A DNA stretch of 64,000 bases from Campylobacter cuniculorum DSM 23162 = LMG 24588 (GTDB lineage: Bacteria > Campylobacterota > Campylobacteria > Campylobacterales > Campylobacteraceae). The stretch is from positions 248,001 to 312,000 of the forward strand of contig NZ_CP020867.1 in NCBI RefSeq assembly GCF_002104335.1, given 5' to 3'. Each line of letters starts with the position of its first letter. The stretch's first letter is position 1. The notes under the pieces were generated by a model, which was given only the letters and a program-made list of their open reading frames with translations, had not been told where the DNA came from and ran no database searches. A program made the translations under genes and the position numbers. Below are positions 41,477-51,384 of the stretch, one piece after another.

Positions 41477-41974
41477 TTAACTTATATTTTTAAGCTTTAA
41501 AATTTCATTATCCATGACAGCAATTCCTGAATTTAAGACTTTTTGAGCAATTTCTTTAGCCTCATCAAGAGAATGCATTGCACAAGTACCGCATTGATAA
41601 ATATTTAACTCCGGAATTTGATTTTGATTGCTCACATTTAAAACATCTTTCATTGATTCTTCCCAAGCTTTGCAAACTTCTTTTTCATTAGGAGTGCCAA
41701 TCAAACTCATGTAAAAGCCTGTGCGACAACCCATAGGTGAAATATCGATAATTTCAACTGCGTTTGAGTTTAAATGTTCTCTCATAAAACCCGCAAACAA
41801 ATGCTCTAAAGTATGCGTTCCTTTTTCACTCATAATATCTTTATTTGGTAAGCAAAATCTCAAATCAAACACGCTAATATCATCGCCCTTTGGAGTCTTC
41901 ATCGTTTTAGCGAGTCTAACCGCTGGAGCTGGCATTTTAGTATGATCAACTTTAAAACTATCGAGTAAAGGCAT
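41477..41974 (-). CDS. luxS: S-ribosylhomocysteine lyase, AI-2 synthase
   Basis: 165 residues. Metal ligands: HTLEH with His54 and His58, and Cys in [10 protein letters not shown] near 128; catalytic Cys83 in [10 protein letters not shown]; Glu57 also present. Converts S-ribosylhomocysteine to homocysteine and DPD, the AI-2 precursor, linking to the nearby metE-metF. Complete and of normal length. Confidence 0.96.
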   Translation of the reverse strand: MPLLDSFKVDHTKMPAPAVRLAKTMKTPKGDDISVFDLRFCLPNKDIMSEKGTHTLEHLFAGFMREHLNSNAVEIIDISPMGCRTGFYMSLIGTPNEKEVCKAWEESMKDVLNVSNQNQIPELNIYQCGTCAMHSLDEAKEIAQKVLNSGIAVMDNEILKLKNIS

Positions 41975-42107
41975 TTTGTCTCCTTCTTAAGAAAAATAAT
42001 CAGTCCAAAATTATACATTAAAAAAGCTAAATTCAAAATTTAAAGCCTTTTCTAAATTTAAAAAAGATAAAATAAAAAACTAAAAAATGATTTTTAAGGA
42101 AAATATA

Positions 42108-43526
42108 ATGTTTGAAGTGGTTATAGGACTTGAGGTTCATACCCAGCTTAATACCAAAACTAAAATTTTTTGTTCTTGTGCAACTTCTTTTGGAGAGATG
42201 CCAAATACAAATGTTTGCCCAACTTGCCTTGCTTTGCCGGGTGCATTGCCTGTTTTGAATGAAGAGGCGGTAAAAAAAGCCATTTCTTTTGGTCAAGCCA
42301 TCCACGCTACAATCAATAAAAAAAGCATCTTTAATCGTAAAAATTATTTTTATCCAGACCTACCTAAGGCTTATCAAATTTCGCAATTTGACATTCCTAT
42401 TGTTGAAAAAGGCGAACTTTTTATTGATATTAACGGAGAAAATAAACGCATAGGTATTACAAGGGCGCATTTAGAAGAAGATGCGGGAAAAAACATCCAT
42501 GAAAGTGATTTTTCTAAAGTGGATTTAAATCGTGCAGGAACTCCATTGCTTGAAATTGTTAGTGAACCGGAATTAAGAAGCAGTGATGAAGCTGTGGCTT
42601 ATCTTAAAAAACTTCATTCTATCATCAGATTTTTGGATATTTCAGACGCAAATATGCAGGAGGGAAGTTTTCGTTGTGATGCAAATGTGAGTATAAGACC
42701 AAAGGGAGAAAAGAAGCTTTATACACGGGTAGAAATTAAAAATCTTAATTCTTTTCGTTTTATACAAAAAGCAATTGAATATGAGGTTAAAAGACAAATT
42801 GATGCGTGGGAGGATGGAATTTATGACAAAGAAGTCGTGCAAGAAACAAGACTTTTTGACACAACAAAACTCATTACAAGGAGTATGAGAAATAAAGAAG
42901 AATCAGCAGAATATCGCTATTTTCCAGACCCTGATTTATTGCCTGTGTGTTTAAAAGATGAATTCTTAGAATGTGAAATTCCTGAATTGCCCGATGAAAA
43001 AAAGTTAAGATACATTAAGGATTTTGGCATCAAAGAAAATGATGCACAAATTTTAATTTCTTCACTTGAAATGAGTCGCTTTTTTGAAAATTTAATTGCA
43101 CAAAAATTAAATCCAAAACTCTGCGTTACTTGGCTTAATACCGAACTCATGGGACTTTTAAAAGCAGAATTAACGATAGAGAATTCTCCTGTTGATGCGG
43201 AAAAACTTGGCTCTTTGATTCGTTGCATCGAGCAAGGAGTGATTAGTGCTAAGGCAGCTAAAGAAGTTTTAGCCTTTGTGTTTGAAAATGTTGATTTTGG
43301 GATTGATGAAGCCATTGAAAAATTAGGGCTTAAACAAGTGAGTGATGATACAGCAATTGAAGCAGTGATTGAAGACATTTTAAAAGCAAATCAAGACAAG
43401 GTTAGAGAATACAAAAACGGAAAAGATAAACTTTTTGGCTTTTTTGTCGGGCAAGTGATGAAAGAAGGTAAAGGAGCTTTTAATCCTGCTAAAGTCAATG
43501 AAATTTTAAAGGCAAAGTTAGCTTAA
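42108..43526 (+). CDS. gatB: Asp/Glu-tRNA amidotransferase subunit B
   Basis: 472 residues from ATG at 42108 ([14 protein letters not shown]), with AAGGA upstream; an earlier in-frame ATG at 42087 has no site. The zinc Cys cluster [20 protein letters not shown], the [10 protein letters not shown] loop and RNGTPLLEI-like [14 protein letters not shown] are present; the C-terminal YqeY-like tRNA-binding domain is complete. Acts with GatA and GatC to amidate mischarged Glu-tRNA(Gln) and Asp-tRNA(Asn). Confidence 0.96.
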   Translation: MFEVVIGLEVHTQLNTKTKIFCSCATSFGEMPNTNVCPTCLALPGALPVLNEEAVKKAISFGQAIHATINKKSIFNRKNYFYPDLPKAYQISQFDIPIVEKGELFIDINGENKRIGITRAHLEEDAGKNIHESDFSKVDLNRAGTPLLEIVSEPELRSSDEAVAYLKKLHSIIRFLDISDANMQEGSFRCDANVSIRPKGEKKLYTRVEIKNLNSFRFIQKAIEYEVKRQIDAWEDGIYDKEVVQETRLFDTTKLITRSMRNKEESAEYRYFPDPDLLPVCLKDEFLECEIPELPDEKKLRYIKDFGIKENDAQILISSLEMSRFFENLIAQKLNPKLCVTWLNTELMGLLKAELTIENSPVDAEKLGSLIRCIEQGVISAKAAKEVLAFVFENVDFGIDEAIEKLGLKQVSDDTAIEAVIEDILKANQDKVREYKNGKDKLFGFFVGQVMKEGKGAFNPAKVNEILKAKLA

Positions 43527-44422
43527 TGAGTATAGCTGTTATCGGTGCTGGAAAATGGGGGAGAGCTTTATTTGAAGCTTTGAGTATAAAAAATTCTTGT
43601 TTGATAAGCTCAAGGACAACTAGAGATTGTGAAAATTTTGTCAGCATCTCTCGGGCTTTAGAATGTGAATATTTAATCTTTGCTTTAAGTACTCAAGGAA
43701 CTTCTTTGTGGCTTGAACAAAATTTTGTCAATCAAGGACAAAAAATTTTGATTGCTTCAAAAGGTATAGAAAGCTCAACTTGCAAGTTTTTAGATGAAAT
43801 TTTTTTGAATTTTGTTAAGAAAGAGCAATTTTGCGTTTTAAGCGGACCCTCTTTTGCAAGTGAAGTGAAGGAAAAACTTCCTACGGCTTTGATGATTAAT
43901 GGTTTTGATTTGAAACTTTGCAAGGAATTTGCAAAGTTTTTTCCAAATTTTATTAAAACTTATGTGGATAATGATGTTCGAGGAGCTGAAATTTGCGGAG
44001 CCTATAAAAATGTTCTAGCGATTGCAAGTGGGATTTGTGATGGGTTAAAACTTGGAAATAATGCTCGTGCAGCCTTGATTGCAAGGGGGCTTATAGAAAT
44101 GCATCGTTTTGGAAAATTTTTTGGAGCAAAAGAAGAAACTTTTTTAGGGCTTAGTGGGGCTGGAGATTTGTTTTTAACTGCTTCTAGTGTGCTTTCTAGG
44201 AATTATCGCGTGGGTTTAATGCTCGCTCAAAACCAAAAACTTGATAAAATTTTAAAAGAATTAAATGAAGTTGCAGAAGGTGTAAAAACAGCTTTTGCGA
44301 TAGAAAAAATTTCTAAAGAAAAAAATATTTACACCCCTATTGTTAGTGAAATTGTAAAGATTTTAAATGGAAAAGATGTTAAAGAATCAACGCAAAATTT
44401 ACTCAAACAAAACACTTTTTAG
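43526..44422 (+). CDS. gpsA: Glycerol-3-phosphate dehydrogenase (NAD(P)+)
   Basis: 298 residues. Rossmann motif VIGAGKWGRALFEAL at 4-18; ILIASKGIES, VLSGPSFASEV and GAYKNVLAIASGICDGLKLG (catalytic Lys) are typical. Supplies sn-glycerol-3-phosphate for phospholipids. Its ATG overlaps the gatB stop by one base (TAATG). Confidence 0.95.
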   Translation: MSIAVIGAGKWGRALFEALSIKNSCLISSRTTRDCENFVSISRALECEYLIFALSTQGTSLWLEQNFVNQGQKILIASKGIESSTCKFLDEIFLNFVKKEQFCVLSGPSFASEVKEKLPTALMINGFDLKLCKEFAKFFPNFIKTYVDNDVRGAEICGAYKNVLAIASGICDGLKLGNNARAALIARGLIEMHRFGKFFGAKEETFLGLSGAGDLFLTASSVLSRNYRVGLMLAQNQKLDKILKELNEVAEGVKTAFAIEKISKEKNIYTPIVSEIVKILNGKDVKESTQNLLKQNTF

Positions 44423-44430
44423 GAAAGACA

Positions 44431-45600
44431 ATGATTATTAAAAATGCAAAAATTTATGGTAAGGCTCCAAAGGATATAATCATAGAAAATCAAATCATCA
44501 CTCGTATTCAAGAATGTGGCTTAAAACACGACCAAAAAGAGGTTTTAGATGCTAAAAATCTCACTCTTTTACCTTCTTTTGTCGATTTAAATGTTCATTT
44601 AAAAAATGATAAATTTTCTCTTGCAAATTTAGAACTTTTAGAAAAAGAATGCTTAAAAGGCGGGATTGTAGCCATTATTTTACGCGATGTTATGGATTTT
44701 GATGAGGAAAGTTTTGAATTGTTTTTGCAAAATTTAAAACAAAAAAAACTTAGAATTTTTACAAGCATTAAGGTCAAAGAAAATAAAAATTTAGCCACTT
44801 TGATTAATAAGGGAGCTTTTTGTTTAGAGCTTGAAAGTTCGCTTAATGCTAATCTTTTAAGATTGAGTATGCAATATGCTTTGATGAAAGATGTGCCGAT
44901 TTTCGTTCGTTGCTATGATGAGGATTTTGATGACAATGGAGTGATGAATGATTCTGCTATGAGTTTTGAACTAGGACTTTCTGGAATGAGCAGGGTGGCT
45001 GAATTGAGTGAGGTTGCAAAGATTAAAGAAATTGCAAAATTTTATAAAAGCAAGATAGTCTTTGACCTTTTAAGTCTTAAAGAATCTTTGAATTTACTCT
45101 CCTCAAAAGAACTTGCTCTCGTGGGTTTGCACCATTTAATCAAGGATGATAAAAATTGCGAGGGTTTTAACACAGCAGCAAAGATTATGCCTCCACTTAG
45201 GACTTCTAAAGATGTGCTTTTTTTAAAAAAAGCTCTCAAACAAGGAAAAATCAAATTTTTAAGTGCAATGCATAGCCCAAAATCCATCTCTTTAAAAGAT
45301 TTAGCCTTCGATGAAGCTGCATTTGGAATTCATAGCATTTGTGAATTCATTAGTCTTTGTTATACTTTTTTAGTGAAAGAAAATTTTTTATCCTGGGAGG
45401 AGCTTTGTAAGGTTACGAGTTTAAATCCTTCCGAGTTTTTAGGCTTAAATAGCGGGGAGATTAAACCCGGAAGAGAGGCTAATTTTGTGCTTTTTGATGA
45501 AAATGAAAGTTTTAAGCTCAATTCAAGCTCCCTTTATGCTAAAGACACACTTTTTGGTGTGCCAAAACATCATATCTTGCAAGGAGAGGTAATTTTTTAG
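44431..45600 (+). CDS. pyrC2: Dihydroorotase-like protein with a degenerate metal site
   Basis: 389 residues of the amidohydrolase fold: MIIKNAKIYGKAPKDIIIEN, then LLPSFVDLNVHLKNDKFS, and a C-terminal GEIKPGREANFVLFDENESF. The usual D-x-H-x-H metal motif reads DLNVHLKN, so the first His is Asn, and the REPG that follows in active enzymes is missing. It may thus be a non-catalytic paralogue (as known for PyrX-type proteins), perhaps a partner of aspartate carbamoyltransferase. Overlaps the convergent next gene by four bases. Confidence 0.78.
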   Translation: MIIKNAKIYGKAPKDIIIENQIITRIQECGLKHDQKEVLDAKNLTLLPSFVDLNVHLKNDKFSLANLELLEKECLKGGIVAIILRDVMDFDEESFELFLQNLKQKKLRIFTSIKVKENKNLATLINKGAFCLELESSLNANLLRLSMQYALMKDVPIFVRCYDEDFDDNGVMNDSAMSFELGLSGMSRVAELSEVAKIKEIAKFYKSKIVFDLLSLKESLNLLSSKELALVGLHHLIKDDKNCEGFNTAAKIMPPLRTSKDVLFLKKALKQGKIKFLSAMHSPKSISLKDLAFDEAAFGIHSICEFISLCYTFLVKENFLSWEELCKVTSLNPSEFLGLNSGEIKPGREANFVLFDENESFKLNSSSLYAKDTLFGVPKHHILQGEVIF

Positions 45601-47498
45601 TTTTCTTCTTTTTTACTTTTCTTCTTTTCAGCCTTTTTCTTTTTACTTTTCTTCTTTTCAGCCTTTTTCTTTTTAGTTTTCTTTGTCTCAATTTCTTCAT
45701 TTTCTTCTATGAATTCTTCTATATCTTCTATGTCTTTTGTATAAATGATTTCAATAGCTTCTATAATTTCTATAGAAATTTTTTCTATGAAAGAGCTGTC
45801 ATTGAGTATTGAAATTCCCTCTGCTGCAGTAATTTTTTTATCTGCAATTAAATTTTCTATCTTTTTTAAGACCCGAGTGTCGCTTTCTTTAAGTATTTCC
45901 TTAGCCTTTGTAAAATTCTTAATGATTAAATATCTTTTCTCTTTTTTCATTATTTTAAGCTCTTCTATACTTCTTAAAAGCTCTCCTAAATTTTTTCTCA
46001 TTATATTGTATTCTTCGGCTAGTTCGTGATTGGATGAGGCTGAATATTTTTTTATATTATTTTGGATAATTTTAAGGTCTTTACTGGTTTCAGTTAAATT
46101 TTTTGAAGCCATTTTAAGAGCAAAAATTTCGTGATTTTTTTCTTCATCGTTAGTGTAAGATTGCATTTTTGTAGAAAAATCTAAAATGGCTTCAAAGAGT
46201 ACTTTAATTTTTATTTTATACAAATAATCCAAATTTACATCTTTTTTATAAATCCATTTTTCTGTTCTAATCAGCTCATCAAAACTTTTATCTCCTTTTA
46301 TATCACTTTGTTTAAAACCTATGGAATGAGCGATGATTCTACAAGCATTATTGCATAAATGTTCGCTTTCTTTTCTTAAGGCTTCAATGGCTGTGTCTGT
46401 GTATTGCACGAGATTTGGTTCTAAATATAAAGGCTCATCCATATCTTTATCTTTAGCAGTTTTGATAAATTTATCCAAAAAAATCACAATTTTATCAATA
46501 AAAGCACTAAAAAGTAAAATAGCTGTAAGGTTAAATAGAGTATGAAACAATGCAGTTTTTAAAGCAAAATTTTCCGCACTTATGTTAAGTATATTTGCAC
46601 TCAAATCCACCAAATGCACAAAATAAGGAAAAAAAGCGATGATAATAACAGCAATACCAAAATTAAAAATACAATTTGCAAGGGCAAGTTTTTTTCCTTC
46701 CACATTAGCACTCAATGAAGCGAGTAAGGCTGTAACAACTCCGCCCACGCTTGTTCCTAAGGTTGCAGCTAAAGCATTTTCATAGTGAATTTGTCCAGAG
46801 ATTAAAGCGGAGATGATTATGGCTAAGGTTGCGTGGCTTGATTGCACGACTCCGGTTAATAAGGCTCCAAGTCCTACGAAGATTAAAATCCCTTTAAAGC
46901 CGTCAAAATTAAAACGAGAAAGGTCTAAAATATGCTTTACACTTTCAAAACCATTTTTAATATAATCAACCCCTAAAAAGAAAAAACCAATCCCCATAAA
47001 AACCATTCCAATGCCTTTAAAGAGCTTATCTTTTTGGAAAAATAATAAAACCCCAATCACAATAAGAGGAGTAGCAAGCACCGAAATATTAATACTTGTA
47101 AGTCCAACAATGAGCCAAGAACCCGCACTATTGCCTAAATTTGCACCAAATAAAATTCCAATGCCTTGAGTTAAAGAGATTAATCCTGCTGACAAAAAAG
47201 ATATAGAAATAACTGAAATGAGTGTTGAAGATTGCATAATTATAGTGCTTATGACACCAAAAATAATGCTTTTTGGCTTTGTATTTGTCGATCGTGCTAA
47301 AATCCTTTCTAAAAAACCACCGCTAAAGGTTTTAAAACCATCACTTAAATTCATCATACCAACAAGTAAAATTGCCACACCTGCTAAAATACTTGCAAGC
47401 TCTTTATAAATGAGTAAAACATAAGTTAAAAGCACAACAAGAAGAACTAAAATCCATTGTTTATAGTATTCTAAGCCTATGGTCTTGATTTTTTGCAT
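45597..47498 (-). CDS. Na+/phosphate cotransporter family protein with PhoU-like domain
   Basis: 633 residues. About eight membrane segments between 14 and 330, including the family's twin motifs GANLGNSAGSW and GTSVGGVVTAL with adjacent QSS sequences (IMQSSTLISV, GVVQSSHATL). Residues 370-560 are helical and PhoU-like. The last 30 residues are a Lys/Glu tail encoded by a 30-base tandem repeat. Likely imports phosphate with sodium. Start has AGGAAAAC-type site. Confidence 0.88.
   Translation of the reverse strand: MQKIKTIGLEYYKQWILVLLVVLLTYVLLIYKELASILAGVAILLVGMMNLSDGFKTFSGGFLERILARSTNTKPKSIIFGVISTIIMQSSTLISVISISFLSAGLISLTQGIGILFGANLGNSAGSWLIVGLTSINISVLATPLIVIGVLLFFQKDKLFKGIGMVFMGIGFFFLGVDYIKNGFESVKHILDLSRFNFDGFKGILIFVGLGALLTGVVQSSHATLAIIISALISGQIHYENALAATLGTSVGGVVTALLASLSANVEGKKLALANCIFNFGIAVIIIAFFPYFVHLVDLSANILNISAENFALKTALFHTLFNLTAILLFSAFIDKIVIFLDKFIKTAKDKDMDEPLYLEPNLVQYTDTAIEALRKESEHLCNNACRIIAHSIGFKQSDIKGDKSFDELIRTEKWIYKKDVNLDYLYKIKIKVLFEAILDFSTKMQSYTNDEEKNHEIFALKMASKNLTETSKDLKIIQNNIKKYSASSNHELAEEYNIMRKNLGELLRSIEELKIMKKEKRYLIIKNFTKAKEILKESDTRVLKKIENLIADKKITAAEGISILNDSSFIEKISIEIIEAIEIIYTKDIEDIEEFIEENEEIETKKTKKKKAEKKKSKKKKAEKKKSKKEEN
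45615..45675 (-). repeat. 30-base tandem repeat at the transporter's 3' end
   Basis: Two units beginning ACTTTTCTTCTTTTCAGCCT on the plus strand, coding for two KKKAEKKKSK units. Ten-codon period, so copy-number change would keep frame and alter tail length. Confidence 0.85.
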
Positions 47499-47517
47499 TG
47501 TTTTCCTTTTTTAGATT

Positions 47518-47955
47518 TTAAGAATTTTTGAGTCTTTGAAATTCTTGCATTAAATCTTGTCTTAAATCTTCACTGATTTTTTCACTTTCCTCCAGATATT
47601 TAAGAATTAAATTCTCTAATTCTTTTAAAAAGCCAAAAAGCTCACTCTGCCAAATGCTGTCATTTTTTTTACTCAAATTCATTGTTTGGATGAAAACTAA
47701 TTCCCTATTTAAATCTCCTAATTTTTCTAAAAATTCGCTTTTTTTTGTCTCATCTAAGAGTTTAAAATTCTCATTTTCTAAATCTTCTCTAAGCTCTTTA
47801 ATTTTTTGGTCAATATAATCGCAAAATTTAGGATAAAGCTCCGCTTTAATAGGTTCTATCAAAGCTTTTTCATCAACATTTAAAGTGAGTTTTTTCACAG
47901 CAAAATAAAGCAACAAAAAAGCAAGAGCTGAAATAAAAATATAAATTTCTATCAT
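47518..47955 (-). CDS. Membrane-anchored coiled-coil protein of unknown function
   Basis: 145 residues: N-terminal span IYIFISALAFLLLYFAV at 4-20, then a long charged helical region. It overlaps the rhodanese gene by four bases in the htpG-rhodanese-this gene order, which I recall from C. jejuni. No enzymatic motif. May be an inner-membrane structural or adaptor protein. Confidence 0.75.
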   Translation of the reverse strand: MIEIYIFISALAFLLLYFAVKKLTLNVDEKALIEPIKAELYPKFCDYIDQKIKELREDLENENFKLLDETKKSEFLEKLGDLNRELVFIQTMNLSKKNDSIWQSELFGFLKELENLILKYLEESEKISEDLRQDLMQEFQRLKNS

Positions 47956-48263
47956 AAATCAGCCCCTAAGCCTAACATTCCACCGGCTAAATTCACTCCA
48001 ATAATGCCCAAATGTTCAGCCACTATTTGTGCTGCTATCTTGCTTCTGTGTCCGCTACGACAAATGAAAGCGGGTTTTTTACTTGCATCAAAGTTTTTTT
48101 GAAATTCTTTTAAGAAATTTTCATTAAAAGAACCAAAATCATCTAAAAGAGCAACGCATTCTACCCCCTTTAAAATCCCATTTTCCCATTCTGATGGACT
48201 GCGGACATCAAAAATTTGATAATCTTTTAGACTTAAATCCTCTAAAGAAAGATCTTGTATCAA
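47952..48263 (-). CDS. Rhodanese-like sulfurtransferase
   Basis: 103 residues, single domain. [17 protein letters not shown] near 17-33 and the active loop ICRSGHRSK with Cys69 mark the fold; a GGM near the end matches too. Sulfur carrier or thiosulfate sulfurtransferase in the cytoplasm. Start overlaps the htpG stop by four bases. Confidence 0.9.
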   Translation of the reverse strand: MIQDLSLEDLSLKDYQIFDVRSPSEWENGILKGVECVALLDDFGSFNENFLKEFQKNFDASKKPAFICRSGHRSKIAAQIVAEHLGIIGVNLAGGMLGLGADL

Positions 48264-50089
48264 GCCAGAGCCTTTGTGATAATTTTGCCAAGAATTTGAT
48301 TAAATTGTGCAGGATTGTCTATACCCATTCCTTCACTAAGTTTTGCCATATTAAGCACTAAGGTGGCTATATCGGGCGTAAAGCTTTGATTTTCTTTGAG
48401 TTTTGTGAAAATGCTATGCTTTGGATTAAGCTCTAAAATTGGTTTAACTTCTTGCTCTTGTCCCATTTGCTTAAGAAGCTGTTGCATCGCAAAATCTGGC
48501 TTATTTTTATCATAAACAATACAGCTTGGACTATCACTCAATCGTGAAGTTAAGCGAACATCTTCAACTTCATCTTTTAAAAGTTCTTTAAATTGAGCTA
48601 AGAGCGGAGCGAAATTTTGCTTTTCTTCATCGCTTAACTCGTTTTTATTCTCAACTTGATTAATCGCTGTGAATTTTAAACCTTCAAATTCGTTAAGCAT
48701 AGGCATAATTAAAGAATCAATTTCATCAGCTAAAAGCAAAACTTCTACATCTTTTTGTTTGTATTCTTCGAGCAAAGGTGAAGTTTTGAGTAAATTTTCA
48801 TTGTTTCCTGTGATATAAAAAATCTCTTTTTGTTCTTTTTGTATATCATTTTTGTATTCTTCTAAAGAGCGTAAATTTTCTGCTTTTGTGGTTTTATAAA
48901 GCATTAATTTTAAGAGTTTATCCTTATTTTCTCCAAAGCCATAAAGACCCTCTTTAAGCACTTTTCCAAAAAGTTTAAAAAATTCCAAATACTTATCTTT
49001 ATCTTTTTCTTTTAATTTTTCAAGTTCGCTTAAAATTTTTTTAACACTTGATTCTTTGACGGCTTTTAGAATTTGATTTTCTTGCAAAATTTCACGGCTT
49101 ACATTAAGAGGTAAGTCCTCCACATCGATAATCCCCCTTACAAATCTCAAATAAGTCGGTAAGAGTTCTTTGTCATCATCGCTAATAAAAACCCTTTTAA
49201 CATAGAGTTTTAAACCGCTTTGATAATCCACTCTAAAAAGGTCAAATGGAGCCTTTGAAGGGATAAAAAATAAAGAATTGTATTCAAGTTTGCCTTCTGA
49301 TTTTGTGTGAATGTGAAGCAAAGGTTTATTGCTATCATGGAAATTTTGCTCATAAAATCTTTCATAATCCTCCGCTTTTAAGCTTGATTTTTGCATTCTC
49401 CAAAGAGCATTAGCTTTATTGATTTGAGAAATTTTTAGCTCATTTTTGCCTTCTTTTTCATCTCCTTCTGGTGCAATGTATTCTTCTTTTTCCATAAAAA
49501 TCGGAAATTGTATGTGGTTAGAATACTTTTCAACTATGCTTTCAATCCTATAAGAATTTAAAAATTCTTCATCTTTTAAATGTAAAATAACCACCGTGCC
49601 TTGCTCTTCTTTTTTATCCTCTTTTATCTCATAACCGCTTGCATCAGAACTCCAAAGATAAGCCTTTTCATCCAAGGCTTTTTTGCTTAAAACTTCTATT
49701 TTATCTGCAACCATGAAAGCAGAATAAAAACCCACACCAAATTGCCCTATGAGTTGTGAGTCTTTTTTAATATCTCCGCTTAAATTTTCTAAAAAACTTT
49801 TTGTCCCGCTTTTTGCAATGGTGCCTAAATTTTCTATCATATCTTTTTCATTCATTCCTATGCCATTATCGCTTATGCTTAAAGTTTTTGCATCTTTATC
49901 GAGTTTAATTTCAATTTTTGGTTCGAATTTAAGATTTTTATAAGCATCATCACTCACACTTAAAAAATTAAGCTTATCTAAAGCATCGCTTGCATTTGAA
50001 ATGAGTTCTCTTAAAAAAATTTCTTTATTTGAATACAAAGAATGTATCATAAGTTGCAAGAGTTGATTGACTTCGGTTTGAAATTGCAT
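48260..50089 (-). CDS. htpG: Hsp90-family chaperone HtpG
   Basis: 609 residues. GHKL ATP-binding motifs: [15 protein letters not shown] near 30-45, [13 protein letters not shown] near 72-84 and [17 protein letters not shown] near 113-130. Middle domain with [13 protein letters not shown]-like [15 protein letters not shown] is present and the dimer domain is complete. Folds or holds client proteins under stress. AAGGA precedes the ATG. Confidence 0.96.
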   Translation of the reverse strand: MQFQTEVNQLLQLMIHSLYSNKEIFLRELISNASDALDKLNFLSVSDDAYKNLKFEPKIEIKLDKDAKTLSISDNGIGMNEKDMIENLGTIAKSGTKSFLENLSGDIKKDSQLIGQFGVGFYSAFMVADKIEVLSKKALDEKAYLWSSDASGYEIKEDKKEEQGTVVILHLKDEEFLNSYRIESIVEKYSNHIQFPIFMEKEEYIAPEGDEKEGKNELKISQINKANALWRMQKSSLKAEDYERFYEQNFHDSNKPLLHIHTKSEGKLEYNSLFFIPSKAPFDLFRVDYQSGLKLYVKRVFISDDDKELLPTYLRFVRGIIDVEDLPLNVSREILQENQILKAVKESSVKKILSELEKLKEKDKDKYLEFFKLFGKVLKEGLYGFGENKDKLLKLMLYKTTKAENLRSLEEYKNDIQKEQKEIFYITGNNENLLKTSPLLEEYKQKDVEVLLLADEIDSLIMPMLNEFEGLKFTAINQVENKNELSDEEKQNFAPLLAQFKELLKDEVEDVRLTSRLSDSPSCIVYDKNKPDFAMQQLLKQMGQEQEVKPILELNPKHSIFTKLKENQSFTPDIATLVLNMAKLSEGMGIDNPAQFNQILGKIITKALA

Positions 50090-50306
50090 TTTTATCCTTT
50101 AAAATTAAAATTTGCGTATTTTATCAAAAAATTTAAAATTTATGAATAACAAAATGGATTTAAAATTTTATTCAAACTTAAAAAACAATGCAAATTCCTT
50201 AATGAAAGTGTTAATGAAACAATATAGATTTTTCTATAAAGAAAATTCTTTTTGCTTCTTAAGTGAAAATAATTGATAAAATTTAAGCAATATTTTGCTA
50301 GAAAAT

Positions 50307-50675
50307 TCATTTAAAAACTAAAGAACCAAGCCATATCGCAAATAAGCAAAGTCCTACATTTAAGAAGACATTAAAAATCAAATGAATATAAGAATGATTT
50401 TGCAAAAAGAGTAAATTCTCATAAGAAAAAGCTGAAAAAGTTGTGAAAGCTCCTAAGAATCCTATACCGATAAAATTTTTAACCAAAGCAGAAATGCCCT
50501 TATTTTGGGCATAAAAAAATAATATCCCCATTAAAAATGAACCTAAAACATTCACAAAAAGAGTTGCGAGAAAGAAGTAAGATGGGGGCAAAATTTTATG
50601 GATAAATTCAAAGCTTAACATTCTTAAAATTGCCCCTAAAAAGCCGCCCAAGCCTACCATTAAACATGTGAGCAT
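50307..50675 (-). CDS. crcB: Fluoride channel CrcB/Fluc
   Basis: 122 residues, four spans. GLGGFLGAILRML near 8-20, LFVNVLGSFLMGILFF near 39-55 and FLGAFTTFSAFSYENL near 73-88 hold the conserved Asn, Gly and TTFSxF pore residues. Works as a dual-topology dimer exporting fluoride. Starts one base after the plsC stop, last of a seven-gene unit. Confidence 0.92.
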   Translation of the reverse strand: MLTCLMVGLGGFLGAILRMLSFEFIHKILPPSYFFLATLFVNVLGSFLMGILFFYAQNKGISALVKNFIGIGFLGAFTTFSAFSYENLLFLQNHSYIHLIFNVFLNVGLCLFAIWLGSLVFK

Positions 50676-50676
50676 T

Positions 50677-51384
50677 TTATTCTTCCTTTTTATTGTTTAA
50701 AGCTCTTTCTTCATCTAAGATTTTTTGCATATTTTTTCTCGTATTTTCAAGCCATTTTTCATCATCTGTGTCAATTAAATTCATACAGATGATTTTAAGA
50801 ATTCCGCCACTTGCTGTAAAATTTTTAGTGTCTAAAATTTTTGCAGAATCTACGATTAAGATAGGCTGAACTTTTAATTTTAATTTCTCTGTTAAGATTT
50901 TTGCTCCACTTTGAAATTTTAATAATTTTTGCGTTTTTGAGCGAGTGCCCTCTGGAAAAATGGCTAAAACTCTACCTTCATTAAGACTTTGCTTTGCTTC
51001 TTTTAAAATACGCACCAAATCGCGAGGATTTTTTCTATCGATACAAAGAAATTTAGGTTTTTTCATGGCTATTTTAAACACAGGAATTTCGGCTAATTCT
51101 TTTTTAGCTATCCATGCTAAATTTTTTGGAAAAAGCTCTTCTAAAGCAATAATGTCCAAAGTACTTTGATGATTGATGATAAGCATTGAGGCTTGTGGAT
51201 TAAATTCTCCTACAAGTTTGATTTTATAATGAATGATGTATTTTTGAGTTTTTGCCCAAAATTTACGAATTTTCCAAAGAGTATTTTGATTTTTTGTAAA
51301 ACAAAAAGCGAGTAAAACTAAAGCAACACTAAAAACAAAAAAAATCCAAAAATAAAGGGCTTTAATTCTTTTGTAAATTTTCAC
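50677..51384 (-). CDS. plsC: 1-acylglycerol-3-phosphate acyltransferase
   Basis: 235 residues from GTG at 51384, which lies within the end of the previous gene. N-terminal span (IFFVFSVALVLLAFCF), acyltransferase motif I NHQSTLDIIAL near 71-81, motif III IFPEGTRSKT near 143-152, and PILIVDSAKI after it. Converts lysophosphatidic to phosphatidic acid at the inner membrane. Confidence 0.92.
   Translation of the reverse strand: MKIYKRIKALYFWIFFVFSVALVLLAFCFTKNQNTLWKIRKFWAKTQKYIIHYKIKLVGEFNPQASMLIINHQSTLDIIALEELFPKNLAWIAKKELAEIPVFKIAMKKPKFLCIDRKNPRDLVRILKEAKQSLNEGRVLAIFPEGTRSKTQKLLKFQSGAKILTEKLKLKVQPILIVDSAKILDTKNFTASGGILKIICMNLIDTDDEKWLENTRKNMQKILDEERALNNKKEE

Noticed and set aside
45597-45680. 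Possible CRISPR or minisatellite at the transporter end
   Set aside because: Just a two-unit in-frame tandem repeat coding for a Lys/Glu tail, without spacers.
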